A stretch of DNA of 64,000 nucleotides, taken from Daphnia carinata. Its lineage: Eukaryota > Arthropoda > Branchiopoda > Diplostraca > Daphniidae. The position numbers and the translations under genes were made by a program. Under the pieces are notes generated by a model. It saw only the letters and a list, made by a program, of their open reading frames with translations. It ran no database searches and was not told the DNA's origin. The DNA is taken from contig NC_081338.1 of the NCBI RefSeq assembly GCF_022539665.2, positions 1,612,001 to 1,676,000 on the forward strand. Reading direction: 5' to 3'. Positions 24,473-36,458 of the stretch are shown in pieces (the stretch's first letter is position 1; each line of letters opens with the position of its first letter).

Positions 24473-26640
24473 GTGGGAACGTCGAGTCTAGAACATTTGA
24501 GACATATTATCAATGCTGAGGCCATCTGCTCCGATCCGGAAAAATTTTCGGTCCTAGCCAATTTTTCAGTTAATAGTGTCAAGTCTTTGAGTTTTTTTAG
24601 GCCTGGCTTCCTTTTACCGAAAGTTCATAGCAGACGTTGCCGTCATTGCAAATCCTTGCACGCCCTCCTAAGAAAAAGTGCGAAAGAGATGTGAGAGAAG
24701 ACCAAGAAAACGTAAAAAGAGCCCTTGTTCAGCGATTATGCCACACGTCCGTCCTGGCCCATTTTGACGACCAACTCGAGGTTGAAATTTACACAGACGC
24801 AAGCTATCTTGGCCGTGTTGATGCAACCATCGCCAGTTAGACCAGGATCCGTCGCTTTTATTGGCAAATGTCTGCCAATGCCGCAAGTAGGTATCAAGCT
24901 AGCGAGTTAGAATTTCTTGCTCTTGTGTGGGCTTTGAAAAAATCCGTTGCTATGTTTACGGGCGTCGGCTTCCAGTGAAGACGGACAATTAAGCGTTGAA
25001 ATGGCTATTTTCAAAAGGAAATTAGTGGGGAAATTTTCCAGGAGGGTTCTTGAATTGAGTACGACTTTCAGGTGGGGCACATTAAGGAGGTTGGAAAATT
25101 TCGTAGCCGATTAGCCAATTAGCAGCTGGGATCTCCATGACAGAACATCTAGGGTGGGTCCGAAAAACAAACAATTATTCCATGCCTGAAGTGGCGTATC
25201 TACAACAACTAGATAGCCAGATCCGGCCGCTTTTCACAAACCATTTTACTGACAATGACACTGAATTTACACTGTTAAAGTATATCTTATTTAAAACAAT
25301 TTTAATTTTAATTTTAGGGATAGCCGGTGGAAGTTTACGTTTGTTGTCCTTTCGGTAATGCGTAGAGAAATCTTGATACGTAACCATAACGACTCGAAAA
25401 CTGTCCTTTTGGTATTGAGAAGACCCTTTCTCGTTTGCCTGATCGTTTTTGGTAGCCAAGAATGATTAAACATGTACGAAATTTTGCATTATCCTGTATA
25501 CACTGCCAACGTTTTAAACATGTGTCCCTCTCCCTGCCGGTCTTCTCCAGCCCATTCCCCCACCGCTGCATCCATTCCATACCATCGACATCAACCATTT
25601 GAGGCTGTTGAAAAAGACTAACGGAGATAACGTGCATGTTAAGGTCGTCATTGACTATTTAACGAAGTGGATGGAAGCGGAGGCTGTGCCAAGTACAGCA
25701 ACAATTCGCGTGGTGTCGCTCATCAAGAATCAAGCGGCACGGCGTACCGGTTCGGATTCTTAGTGATCAAGGTAGCGCGTTCAGTAGTGCTGAGATGGAC
25801 GTGACTATGGAACGCGGGGAGGGGGGGTACAGTTTATCTTGCTTTGGCGGAACACCGGCAGACAAATGGACACGTTGGGCAGATGAATAGGTTGCTCACA
25901 TCAGCGCTCAATGCTTACCTAAACCCATCCCACAACAACTGCAACGATTTACTTCCTGACACAATTTCGGCCATTAACACTGCCAAGCATTTAACCAACG
26001 AGTGTTCGCCATTCCAGGTGGTTAATGGCCGTACCCCTAATCACAGGAGAAACAATGTTTTCAATTGGCCCAGCTAGTGCCTCGAAACGCGTGAAAAGTT
26101 TTTTTTTCGTCGTATAAGCGCCATGCGCCAAGCGCTGCGCCTAAAAATTATTCGTAAACAAAAGGAAGGTAAGCGCTATGCGGACAAACGTCGACGAGTG
26201 GTCACCCCTTTCCAACCGGCGATATTGTGTTAGCGCGCCGAAAAATAAAGAAGGTGGGCTTAACAACAAAATTTCTTCCGAAATTTATCGGCTCCTTTCA
26301 AACCGTGCGTTTGGTGGGCCCGACAACTTTTCTCGTGGAAGACCTGCCGGCAAAAAGAGAAGGGGAATAGGTGGAGGTGGTTCAACGCCCATCTATACCA
26401 ACTGAAGTTATTTCGTCTAAGATTAGAAGATGACACTAGCGAGGGTGGCGTGGATGATGCTGATATTCGCTGAACTGAGTCGATCGGTACCGGTCAGTCC
26501 ACAAGAATTCAGTTAGCCCCGCCACTTTCCTCAACTCAGCTTCTTCCAGAGCCATCAGCAGCCCCCTTGGTACAGGCGGCACCCACTATAACTCGCCAGG
26601 GAAGAATACGGCGACAGCCAAGATGGCGTAGGTGGTGGAA
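24473..26640 (+). pseudogene. Decayed Ty3/gypsy pol (reverse transcriptase end to integrase tail)
   Basis: Pieces appear in the right order but in changing frames. The RT thumb (HIINAEAICSDPEKFSVLA) is at 24473-24694. RNase H (SVLAHFDDQLEVEIYTDAS, then ELEFLALVWALKK) is at 24,730-24,970. The linker LQQLDSQIRPLF is near 25,200. The integrase core (VVIDYLTKWMEAEAVPSTA) is near 25,650 and its later part (QTNGHVGQMNRLLTSALNAY) is at 25844-26077. The C-terminal domain (VVTPFQPGDIVLARRK; KFLPKFIGSFQTV; FLVEDLPAKR) is at 26,190-26,370. Every piece aligns in order with the pol at 45804-48293, so it is an old relative of that family. Gag, protease and the first half of RT are deleted. Confidence 0.8.
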
Positions 26641-27196
26641 AATAAGTCATGAAAAAAACTCTGACTGACTTGGTTAGAGAGACCGTACTCCCCCGCCCCC
26701 ATATTTTCAGTTTTGTTTCGTTTTGTGTTTGTTTTGCTTTTATTTTTTTTTGTTTGTTTGTTTTGCTTTTGGGTAGTGTTTACGGGCCTGGATGGGTGCA
26801 TATCGTGAACCTGGCTTAAAATTCATCAAATGTTGCAACTATTACCAGTGGCCCCAGCTACCGTTAGTATCGTTTTGTATTCTCCTCTTACTTTTCCTAT
26901 AAGTTCCGCTCCCCTTAAGTGAGTTCAAGTTAACGCAAGCTTCCGCCCGGATCATAGTGTTTCATTTGAAATTAAAGGTTATCGCCCGGTAATTAAGAAC
27001 TATTTTCGACTTTCTTTTCCCTTCGCTGGCCCTCCTGTTAGGTCCGTTTTCCATCCTTGCCTACCAGATCATCGCCGTAGTACGTAAATGTTGCGCACAT
27101 TTCATTTTCGTTTTGTATTGTGTTTGGAACATTTGTTTTGGTTTGGTTTGTTACTGTGTTTTACACTTGCCCATGAATGTTTTGATTGTCGCTCCG
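26641..27196. other. Gene-free segment, likely 3' untranslated part of the gypsy copy
   Basis: A T- and G-rich plus strand (TTTTGTTTCGTTTTGTGTTTG and similar) follows the pol remnant and may be its former 3' untranslated region. No coding signal. Confidence 0.35.
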
Positions 27197-27772
27197 TGTC
27201 GTTATAAGCCTCCACAGCACATGTTTCTCTCTTGGGCAACTAGGTAGCCGTTAATTCTTATCTGCATCGGTCAAATGCAGCACTAAATTCATTACTCACG
27301 GGTAACGAGCTACGTTTCAACAATTACCAATTAACCACAAAAAGTCACCATTCACGGATAACGAACTGCGTCTCCACCAATTGTCGCGCACTTCCTTCTA
27401 TTAAACACAAATAGAATAATATGCCAAATGATGACAATAATTAACACGGTCTTTTCCTTCGACCAAACAAGAATAAAGAAAACACTTACCCAAACTTGGA
27501 GAACACAACGAAGATCTCTAGAGGAACCAAGAAGACTCCTCTAACGGAGTTTAGACAACTCCAGGAGCTCCTCCAATAGGTACTCATCGAACGGAGTTTT
27601 ACAACACTGTCTTATACTGCTGCGCGAATCATCCCCTTCCGGACTCCGTATCTCCTTATCTTAGGGTAGCTTTCTTCTGGTAAGTTTTTTCTCCCGGTTG
27701 CAGCGTACTCCAAAGAGCGGGTGACTCATCTCTGCGAAGAGATAACCACCTTATTCCTTTTCTACCCTCGAC
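27197..27772 (-). mobile_element. Possible LTR fragment
   Basis: On minus the block starts TGTCGAGGGTAG and ends TTATAACGACA, so its ends form TGTCG/CGACA. It contains a TATA-like CAGTATAAGAC and, downstream, a TTTATT run. No matching target duplication was found and no internal coding region adjoins it, so this is a weak call. Confidence 0.3.
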
Positions 27773-27787
27773 AATATTTCGACCATA

Positions 27788-28441
27788 CAGTACCCTCCAA
27801 AAGTGTCCGAACACTAGGGGTTTTTGGGGCCATTTAACATGGCGTCTTATGGCAGAAGGAGCCTAGCGCGAATGGAAAAAAGCGCGCTGAACTCACTACG
27901 TAAAAGCAGCCAGAAATACGTCTGCTTTTACAGCAAACTATTGGCTGTCACAGAAAAAAACAGTGAGTTCAGCGCCTCAGGTGGGAATAAAATAAACTAT
28001 TTTTGACGGGAAAAACTTACCACCGTCTTCACTTGAAAAAATTCCCTTTCCTAAAATAATTAATATTAAGTGATATTACTAAAAAGGGATATAGTTTAAT
28101 GAATATCCTATTGATTAATCTAATTGCGAGGTCTAGGAAACATTTCCTTGTATGAAAAAACAATTTCTAAAAAATGAGGTAGTGTCATTAGGTATCCCGT
28201 ACGCTAAACGCGGTGTTCGGTTAATACATGACTAGCATGCTAGTCAATCAATCTTATAGATAAAAAATTGAAAAAATTTTGCTAGATAGCGGATTATTTA
28301 ATTAACACCTGGACTTTTTCATATTTTTTTATCATTTTTTCTGTCCCTTTTTTGCATTTGCGCTAGTCTCCTTCCGCCATAAGCCGCCATGTTAAATGGC
28401 CCCAAAAACCACTAGTGTTCGGACACTTTTGGAGGGTACTG
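27788..28441. mobile_element. Tc1/mariner-type MITE with about 85-bp terminal inverted repeats
   Basis: The left end CAGTACCCTCCAAAAGTGTC and the reversed right end are identical over the first 30 bp and match with few changes for about 85 bp. TA flanks both sides (27786-27787, 28442-28443). The tip resembles the MITE at 16138-16804 (CAGTACCtgCCgAAAGT-tCCGg) but is a different family. The interior carries nested hairpins, GCGCTGAACTCACT pairing with AGTGAGTTCAGCGC around GTAAAAGCAG/CTGCTTTTAC (27,885-27,976). It encodes no transposase (654 bp). Confidence 0.92.
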
Positions 28442-28443
28442 TA

Positions 28444-29049
28444 TATTTGATGACTGCGTTATACCAGCTAACGGTAGGAATGTAAAATTTTTAAAACTAT
28501 TTTTTAAAAATATATTAAAATTTGAAGTAAAAGAGCATTAATAAAATTCCGACGGTTACTGACGCGATAACTGCAGTGAACTGCGGTTAAAACACTTAAT
28601 CTAAATTTAATTTTCTATGTAAAATACTACAAAAAAAATTTGCCATGTGTTATATAATGTGGTTTACAATGAAGAAAAAACAAATAGATGATTATTGATT
28701 TAAGCACTAGTTAAACAAATACTAGGGATTCTACGAAAAAAGGACGCAGCAACTAGAATCATTCGTAACAATGGATTATGGCATCAATTACGTCGTTGAG
28801 AAGTTCGATGATTTGTTGTATTGAAGGTTAAGCTTTTTTAGTTCTACTCTATTGTGAACTTGTATTTTTGCGTTAACTGTCCGGTAGATGGTTGACCTAG
28901 GTGATTGTTTTGGCGACAACTTCAGTGAGAGGTTCAACTGAAAAAAATGAACTGTTTCAACGGTAGTCGAGACCACCGTTGACCTTCAGTTGAATTGCAA
29001 CTCCACCTCTTTTCAACATTTTGAGGCTCATCGTTCCTGTTGGAACAAA
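28444..29049. other. Gene-free AT-rich segment
   Basis: No gene, RNA or repeat recognised. An open frame on minus at 28788-28976 has no supporting motif. Confidence 0.4.
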
Positions 29050-29250
29050 GTAAAAGGAATAGGACTATTTCGAAGTAGAAATAGGACTAATACCGTGGAG
29101 AAATAGGACTGGTGCCATGGGGAAATAGGACTGTCCTAATACATTTTAAAAGTCAGTTCTATTTCCCCCCAGTCCTATTTGTCCTGTAGAAATAGGACTG
29201 GAGATTTTCAGTCCTATTTCGTTTCAGTCCTATTTTACCGCCAATCCAGA
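29050..29250. repeat. AAATAGGACT foldback repeat, copy 2 (expanded)
   Basis: At least four direct copies of A-ATAGGACT and four inverted copies of AGTCCTATTT lie within 190 bp, around TACATTTTAAAAGTCAG. The tail TTTCAGTCCTATTTTACCGC-CAATCC matches copy 1 at about 16,000-16,015. The segment can form large alternative hairpins. Likely a MITE or foldback fragment. Confidence 0.65.
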
Positions 29251-31689
29251 TTTAACGCTGACCTAACAAGAAGGTTCGAGAACAAAAGGTGAATTTTTCA
29301 TCGTCGTCAATTGGGTTGCTACTTGGCAGATTGGCTAAATCGTTTTTTGTTTCGAGGTCGTTTTTTCGGGTTTCGGGGAACCATTTGTCTCGCTCATGGA
29401 AATTTGGGTCTAATTCCGAATCTAAGCAGGTGCGCAAAAAAATGGTCCAAAACCCGGTTACATCCCCCGATTACACCACGTTCTGACCCGATTGCCTGAT
29501 TTTTAGCCCGATTCTTAATTAATTCGGTTGTGTTTCGATTTCAAGATAAAATAGCAGCTCCTTTTAAAATACGATGTGTGATTGTTGATGGCAGGGACAC
29601 AGACCTAAATTTACCGGCAATATCTCGACTGGGGACGATGTTATAATAACAAGAATTGTACAGTATATTGCAGACAAATGTGGCGGTTTTCCTGTGCTTT
29701 GTTTGCCATACCTGACAATTTTTATTGCAACCTACTGACGTCACCTGTGCTATATATACATTTTATGTATGTCTGATATCTATTTCATGTATGTATAGCA
29801 ATCCAATTGAAATAGCTCATTACAAAGTTTCTTTCTACGGAAAAAAATTCGAAATAAAAAAAATCCTACGGTAAAAAAAATAGATTGGAAAACACATTTT
29901 ACTGCCATAAGAACCCAGATTAAATAGCTCTAAAAATTACACGTGTTCCTGTACTTTTTGCACGCACTAGTGCAATTGTGATCACGATGAATTTTTTTTC
30001 TTACCGATCCTGATCATTTTTCTAATCCCTTTTGCTGGTCATCAAGGAATCAAATTAGAAGAGTTCTATATACAATTGCTTTCGTCATTTGAAAAATATA
30101 CGTAGACATTTTTTGCTATTTTTAACGCTAGATGCCGGATTTGGTGTCCATACAAAAGTAATTGCATAAATCTTCGCCGATCGCGATTAAAGAATTTATC
30201 GCAACAGCAAGTTTGGCGCCTACTGTATATTTCTTCGTCAATACATAACGTGACGCAAAAGAACATCCATATTTACAGGAGGAAATCCTGAATTCGCCAA
30301 CGGAAATTCAGCGCTCAAGTGCAATACACATGTAATTGTTTTTCTCTCCAGTTTTTTATTGATATTTTGTGTTAAATAGTTTCCTCTCCCTAGCTCCTCA
30401 GCTCTAGCACAGGGCTCAGCGATAAGAAATGTGAAAGGGTTTTTGACAAAAACATTAGGTTATTAGAAAATCGGGTGTTCAAACAAAATTAGCCTTTTAT
30501 TGTTATCGTTATTTAATTTTAAGAATAGAATGGTATTTGCAATTTCAAATCTAGGAAAAATTCGAATATATTTTCTTCGCGAAAAGATCTCGAAGAAGCC
30601 AAAAGTTAGTCGGTAGCGTCAGGCGGCAATGAAAGAAAACAGACTGGCTTTATTTTATATACTTTTTTTAGCTGTCGTCTCATTGTTCCCATTTATTATA
30701 ATATTAGAAATGAGGACAATATTTGGTTTGGCACGTTAACGGCAACAAAATGTGACTGCGAATTTACGCTTAGGATATTAAACGAATTGACGTTGAAATT
30801 GTGCGCATTTAGAAAAAGATTCCTCTTGAAAAGCAAAACTGGTTATATTTTAAACGGATGATTGTTTTATTAGCGCAAGGTGCAATATTAACCCGAAGTA
30901 GTAAAGTACATGTATGCTAGAGATTTAGAATGTTCTATAGTTTCTTCAAAGAGAACCATGCATAATTCATGTACAACTGCTTCGTACAACATTATATTAA
31001 ATTATGATGAATGAAGTAGGAATAAACATTTTTAAATTTTGTCTTTCACAAAAACCCTCATCTGACATGTTGATTACGACTAACAAGGTTTCAAGGTGGA
31101 ATGCTTAGAAAACGTAATAATACTGGACAATTGATTTATATAATTATAAAAAAGGAGTGGATTGGAGGAAAATTGAAAGCAATTTGAATTTTTTAACATC
31201 AATACATTGGCACACGTCGAAACACCAAAGATACTTATCGTATGTAAACAAACAAAAGAACGATAACTATTGAGAAACAATTAGTGAACATAAGAAACTA
31301 GGGCTTGTGCTACAAAAACAGATGAATTGCAAGTGTATGTTTTAGTGAAGGTAAACATCGTTGCCATTATATCCGTACGGAATAGAAGAATATAAAATTT
31401 GCGCTCCAACGACGACTCCGGATGCGTGGTCCAAAGCTGTAGCGCCTGATGAAGAATTCGGAGTACTGTATAAATTGGTGACATGCAAACCAATAATCAG
31501 CTTCATCGTCTGCTAAATACAGGTAATCACTATTTGATTCCTATAGATAAACGGGCCTTTTTTTTGTGCAAATCCGGGATGGCGGTCTAGAACGATGTGC
31601 CTAATTTCTCAGAAGTCGCTGTCACATTCTGGTGGATTAAAGTAGCCGAATATGTTCATCTCGTACACTAAGTAATAGTTTGAAACAGA
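29251..31689. other. Intergenic region downstream of the exchanger gene
   Basis: AT-rich; I find no coding gene. The part nearest 31,689 must contain the 3' UTR of the exchanger (transcribed leftward). Candidate minus-strand polyadenylation hexamers (TTTATT on plus) occur near 30,494 and 30,648, but none is close to the stop. Remaining short open frames lack motifs. Confidence 0.4.
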
Positions 31690-34600
31690 TTAATAATGTT
31701 TATCTGATTCATGATGGTTAATAATGCATTTACTAGAAGCGATGATCATGAAGAAGAAATACCAGCCTAAAAGTGCCACCCCGTATTTGCGATCTAATTT
31801 CCATCCATTGAGATGCGTGGCGCCCAGTAGAAAAACAATCGTTGATAGTAATGAAAGCGTGGAATACGTCAAACCTACGTTTTCAATAAAAATTGTGACT
31901 TATTAGACCAAAATTTGTACACGCTTTTCATCCGCGAACCTTTGCTGATCACTCGCACGACACTTCCTGGACTAACAACGGCTGTTTGAAGAAACCAGGG
32001 TAGCCCCAAACAAATAAGAATGTCGAAAACGTTGCTGCCAATGGCGTTGGATGTGGCCATGTCGCCGTAACCTTGTTAAAATTAACACTGTAAAAACTAT
32101 TGCAGCATTCGAAGCCATTTTGTTTGATCAATAACTCACCTTCCCTTGCCACAGCCAAACTGGTCAAGATATCGGGAATACTTACACCAGCAGCTACAAA
32201 CGTCAAGCCCATCACTGTATCTGGAATTCCCATCGTGAAACCTATGTACGTACAAACACACAAAGTCAGTTTTTTGTTTTGTGTTGTTGTTCCTTGATAA
32301 AAAGAAAGTGCACTGAAAAGTGTTTTCGTATCAGGCTTACGTATCCCAATCCGATGTAGAAACACACTTTGAAATAGGATTGTGTTCCAGACGGGCTTGC
32401 TCATACCTACGTATTCATGGCCGTACGCGCTGCGAGGCAACGCACAAGGCATGATGAACACCAAAATTGGTTTTCTTTGTGTTGGATTTTTTTGTAGAAA
32501 CAGTTATTTTTCTTGTTAATGTTAATGCCCAAGAAGTTTGCTGGTCATAACTTAGATCTCAACGGCCACATCACGAAGACGAGCCGGTTCGTCCACGTTA
32601 CCTTTAGTGTTCTTTTTCAATTTCAAGTCTTACAACGTTTCGTATACAACATTTGAGCAAATGTGCTCCTACCCGTCCCCAGTAGGTGATAACACTGCGA
32701 ATTACTTCTTATCGCTATTGGTAGGACAGGAAAGGATTGTCGGCAGTCGAGAAATACTAACCAATAATGGTAATCATCCAGACCATGACGTAAGAAAAGA
32801 TGGAGATCCATAACATGCTGTTAAAAAAAGAAACGAGGAACCAACTGCCCCACTTCTCCAAGCGGCAGTTCGGCATCGTGTAGTAGGCAGCAGCACGCAA
32901 TGGCAAGCAAATAGCCCACACAATTCGCTCGCGGAATGCTATCGGCGCGTCCCAAGGCGAAAACCGTTCAGCTTCCTCTTCCTTAATTTTGCTAAGCGTA
33001 GTAGGGTCGACGCCGACAGCGTTTCCGTCAATCGAAGATTTGGCAGAATCTGTTTCGAAAGGATATAACAACAATTAACAAATGATATCGTATTTCTTCA
33101 GCCTGACCACCCAAATGAGCCAAATTGCAACTACATGCAGAGGCGAAGTCTTACCGGGAGATTTTTCGTCAGTGTAGAGTTTTCCTGAGGGGCCACCTCC
33201 TCTACGTCAAGATTCTTGTAGGGCATTAGCGATGCGTTTTCTCCACCGGGAAGTCTTCGGGCGTAGTCGGGAATTGGAATTGGTAGGGTGTTGGCCCATC
33301 GCTCCAGATCAGAGTTGTAGTACATCATTACGCAGTAAGCCACATAAAGCAAGAGGAAAATGGTGGACTCGTACCTTCATGCCACCCATGGCGACAAGTT
33401 GGGAAAAAAGAATGGAGAATGACAGCATTCAGCCTTTAGAGACTTAAAACTCAAATGATGGAAACCGGTAGTAGATAGTGACAAAAGGGAGAGGAGGGAG
33501 GAAGGTTGGGATTGGGTGGTACTTTTCCTAAAAACATCTCCATATCTGCGCTTACCATGTGACGATTTCATTGTAAATAGTGAAGAGAAGAGCAAAAATG
33601 GCGACGAAATAAGCGATGCAGTCACGAACGAGCGGCCACCAATTGAGGTAAATGACACCTCCGGAGAAGAGGGCGCACACGCTGATAACGAACATGATAT
33701 TGAAAACGGCAGAACCAATTACGCCACTGATACCTATATCGTCCTGTTTAAGAAGAGAATAAAACCACAAAACAAATCCATTTATCGCGCCGTCAATTGA
33801 ACTTCAGCGATACTTTTCGATTGAAATAAAAAAGCATCATCTACACTGTACCTTAGCTATGAAAACACCGATGATTGCAGTGGCAAGTTCGGGGGCCGAC
33901 GACCCTGCTGCCATGAAAGTCGCTCCCGCCACGTCTTGCGACATGTGAAGAGCTGTTCAAAAATTGGATTTGCATTAAACGAAGATGTGGTTCAAACCAA
34001 ACGTGAAATACGTACACTCGACCATCCGTTCCAATGCAGGGACGAAATAATCATCGCAGACTATGGACAGCCCTAGGAACATGTAAGCTGAAATGAGGAG
34101 GTGGACCACGAGACCGCCTTTGGCCCTCACGTATTGTGGGATGATTGGCCGCGGAAACTCTTTAATAGCCGGCGGAGTGCAATTGGTTCCTGCAAATGGG
34201 TCCAAACTAGGCGTTGCTGTTGTTACTGTTGTTGATGCTGTTTTCGTTGTAGACGATGCTTCACTGTCTTCACTTATCAATAAATGGCGTCTCCACATCC
34301 CTAATTCCAGCAAATGGCAAAATGTCAGAGCACAGTCAATCGAGATGCGTAATAAACAACGACGTGGATTTCACAAACGACTATTGCCAGGCAATTACTC
34401 AAGCCGGTCGATAAATCCAGTTTAGTGTAGCAAATAATTGCCGTTAGTGGCAGAAAGTGTGCCTTTATAATAAGGTAAATAGCAGTTTTATTTTTTACTT
34501 TTTAGTTTACTTGTTTCTTTTTGTTTTTGTTTTTCGTTTTTTGTTTTTTACATTTAATTTTAATTGATCAACGTCGTGACATAAAAAACGTACCGCGTTC

Positions 34601-34774
34601 GAACTGGTCATCGTTATCGACGTAAGTTGACGGATTAAGGCTAGAGCGTGGTAGATGGGATGTCATCAAGATCACAGCCAGAACTCCCAGTCCAATTAGA
34701 TAAGCCCACATGCATTTCCGGCGGTTGACGCGCTTGCAGCGACCAAAATCCAGGCCCTTCTTCTTCGCCTCAGT
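31690..34774 (-). CDS. Potassium-dependent sodium/calcium exchanger (NCKX, SLC24 family), nine exons, 5' end missing
   Basis: A plasma-membrane antiporter exporting Ca2+ (with K+) in exchange for Na+. Exons: 34594-34774, 34016-34300, 33852-33952, 33556-33743, 33155-33374, 32762-33049, 32140-32241, 31940-32071 and 31690-31874, about 560 codons. Order of features: N-terminal hydrophobic helix ([17 protein letters not shown]); [10 protein letters not shown]; first membrane block; alpha-1 repeat ([35 protein letters not shown]); a cytoplasmic loop with MPYKNL and KIKEEE; alpha-2 repeat ([40 protein letters not shown]); a final helix pair with [12 protein letters not shown]. All joins keep frame except exon 5 to exon 6, which is off by one base. 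The start codon lies in an exon I could not place. Family identity is strong from both alpha repeats; the exact paralog is not determined. Confidence 0.93.
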
Positions 34775-36028
34775 CTAAACGTACAGAAGAGCAACGGCAA
34801 AAAAATAACAAGAACGAATAAATTAAATAGCACGATCGATACTACACTCTAGTGCACGTTATAAATAAAGACGAACGATTGTTTCAGCTGCAGCATAAAG
34901 TACGGACAATCGCCAGGTATTGGAGGTAGTCTGCGTTGATGGCGGAAAAACTATCGACAAGCAATTGCATAACGTCTCAACTTCAACGTCTATCTAGTTC
35001 AATCACAGAGGGTTGGTTCTGCATTTTCTGTAAGTAGCGATCGTCGCAAACATCAGCGAGAACTGCGTCATACATAGATGTGTTGGAAAAGCCAGACATG
35101 TTCATCTACTAAGATCGTTATCCTGGTCTGTTGTTTAGCCCAGCTGTCACGTTGCCAAATGGTTTTGGTTACACGATCAATGACGTTTCTTTTCCCCTTT
35201 TTGTCCTATTCCACGAAAAGGGCCAAACTAGCAAGATGCAAGCGTCACCAAGCGAGTCGATAATCGAACAAAACTCCTCAGTTCCCCGTCTTGTTTCAAA
35301 TCAATCCAAAGATGAATAAAAGAATACTTTTAAAATTTTGGCAAACATTAAAAATAGTCTTCGAAGTGTGAAGTTGACAAAATGTTGTCCTAGACTTTTT
35401 GACCGAGATAAACGGGCCTGCGCCAAGTGGGATATCAGTCTTACAACGTTTTGGTACTTTTCTTTTTACACAACACAAAGGTAATGCGAAAAAATTAAGT
35501 AAAAACATTTTTTTAAAATCTTTAATTGGATGTGAGACGTGTCAGTCACGTTTCCCGATTACATCGAACTCAATGGCTTACTACTACCAAACTACCAACA
35601 ATTCAGTAATGTAACGAATTTTTATCAAATTACCTTCAGATTTAGTATAATCTAATTCAACAGAACAAATAGAAAATAAAAAAGTAATCATTTCCGTTCG
35701 GTGGGAATGCCACAGTCGTTATCGAGTCCCATTGTTGGTGACGCGGCGATGCACCACTTGGACAAGTGTTCGGCGAACACACGCTGCAGTAGGACTGGAT
35801 CACATGATAAGAGATAAAGAAATCGACGAAAGCATGCGATTTGTAGCCAAAATTGTTCTTTGTTTAAGACAACGCCATTTGGTATTAGACCGAAATCTCA
35901 TATTGGGACTAGTTCGTCGTTTCCAATTTATACAATCGTTGAGCAGACACAAACGAGATTAACTGAGAGTTTCGTTTTTTAAGTTTTAAGTTTATCTTAG
36001 TTTTTTATTTATTTACATTTTTTCTTAC
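34775..36028. other. Likely 5' intron or upstream region of the exchanger, no exon identified
   Basis: The first exchanger exon must lie to the right of 34,774, but no segment here shows a convincing exon joining in phase to [11 protein letters not shown] plus-strand frame at 35732-35962 is rich in Arg and Leu but matches nothing I know. Confidence 0.3.
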
Positions 36029-36245
36029 CGTTTGCTTGCTGTGAAAAGACATTTGAAAACGAAAAGGGGTGAATCTTCGGCCGGTTGGACTTCTTGCTGT
36101 ACCACGAGAATCGAGGCCCCACACCAGGGCTGGTTAGAAAAGAAACAGAGCTTTTCAATTGCCTTGCATAGTTTATGCCAGTCTGTGTAATGGACTTGGA
36201 ACAAAGTAAGACTATTGTCACTCGCTAACGGGCTCAACGATGAAT
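36029..36245 (-). CDS. Unidentified internal exon candidate
   Basis: The segment is bounded by a good acceptor (TTTTTTTGCAG at 36246) and a good donor (ACG|GTAAGA at 36029/36028), with an open frame throughout (for example LTLFQVHYTDWHKLCKAIEK, then CGASILVVQQEVQPAEDSPL). The codon content looks protein-like and splice signals agree. I do not recognise the protein. It might belong to an unknown minus-strand gene or to an upstream part of the exchanger locus; the partner exons are not certain. Confidence 0.35.
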
Positions 36246-36448
36246 CTGCAAAAAAACTGAACAGCAAAAGATGGCAACTAATCGGAATTCAAACACCCAA
36301 CGCACGCTGTCCAGCAGAGTAGACTAGACGTGTTTCGGCCATTATGAAAGCCAACTCTTCCTCCTCCTTGAGGATTTGGACAGGAGACCAAAAAGGAAGC
36401 GGAGAGGGTGAGTAGCATACACACTAGGGGCGGGAAACACATTTTTTG

Positions 36449-36458
36449 GCGCATGCGC
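36449..36458. promoter_or_regulatory. NRF-1-like palindrome
   Basis: GCGCATGCGC is a perfect palindrome matching the core of NRF-1/EWG-type promoter sites, which are common at broadly expressed animal promoters. It lies 200 bp upstream of the minus-strand exon candidate. The role is inferred. Confidence 0.35.

Noticed and set aside
33516..33800. Plus-strand 94-codon frame opposite the exchanger
   Set aside because: It is antisense to conserved exchanger exons and crosses their intron without signals.
35732..35962. Plus-strand Arg/Leu-rich 76-codon frame as a gene
   Set aside because: No recognisable motif or clear splice context; kept only as a note.
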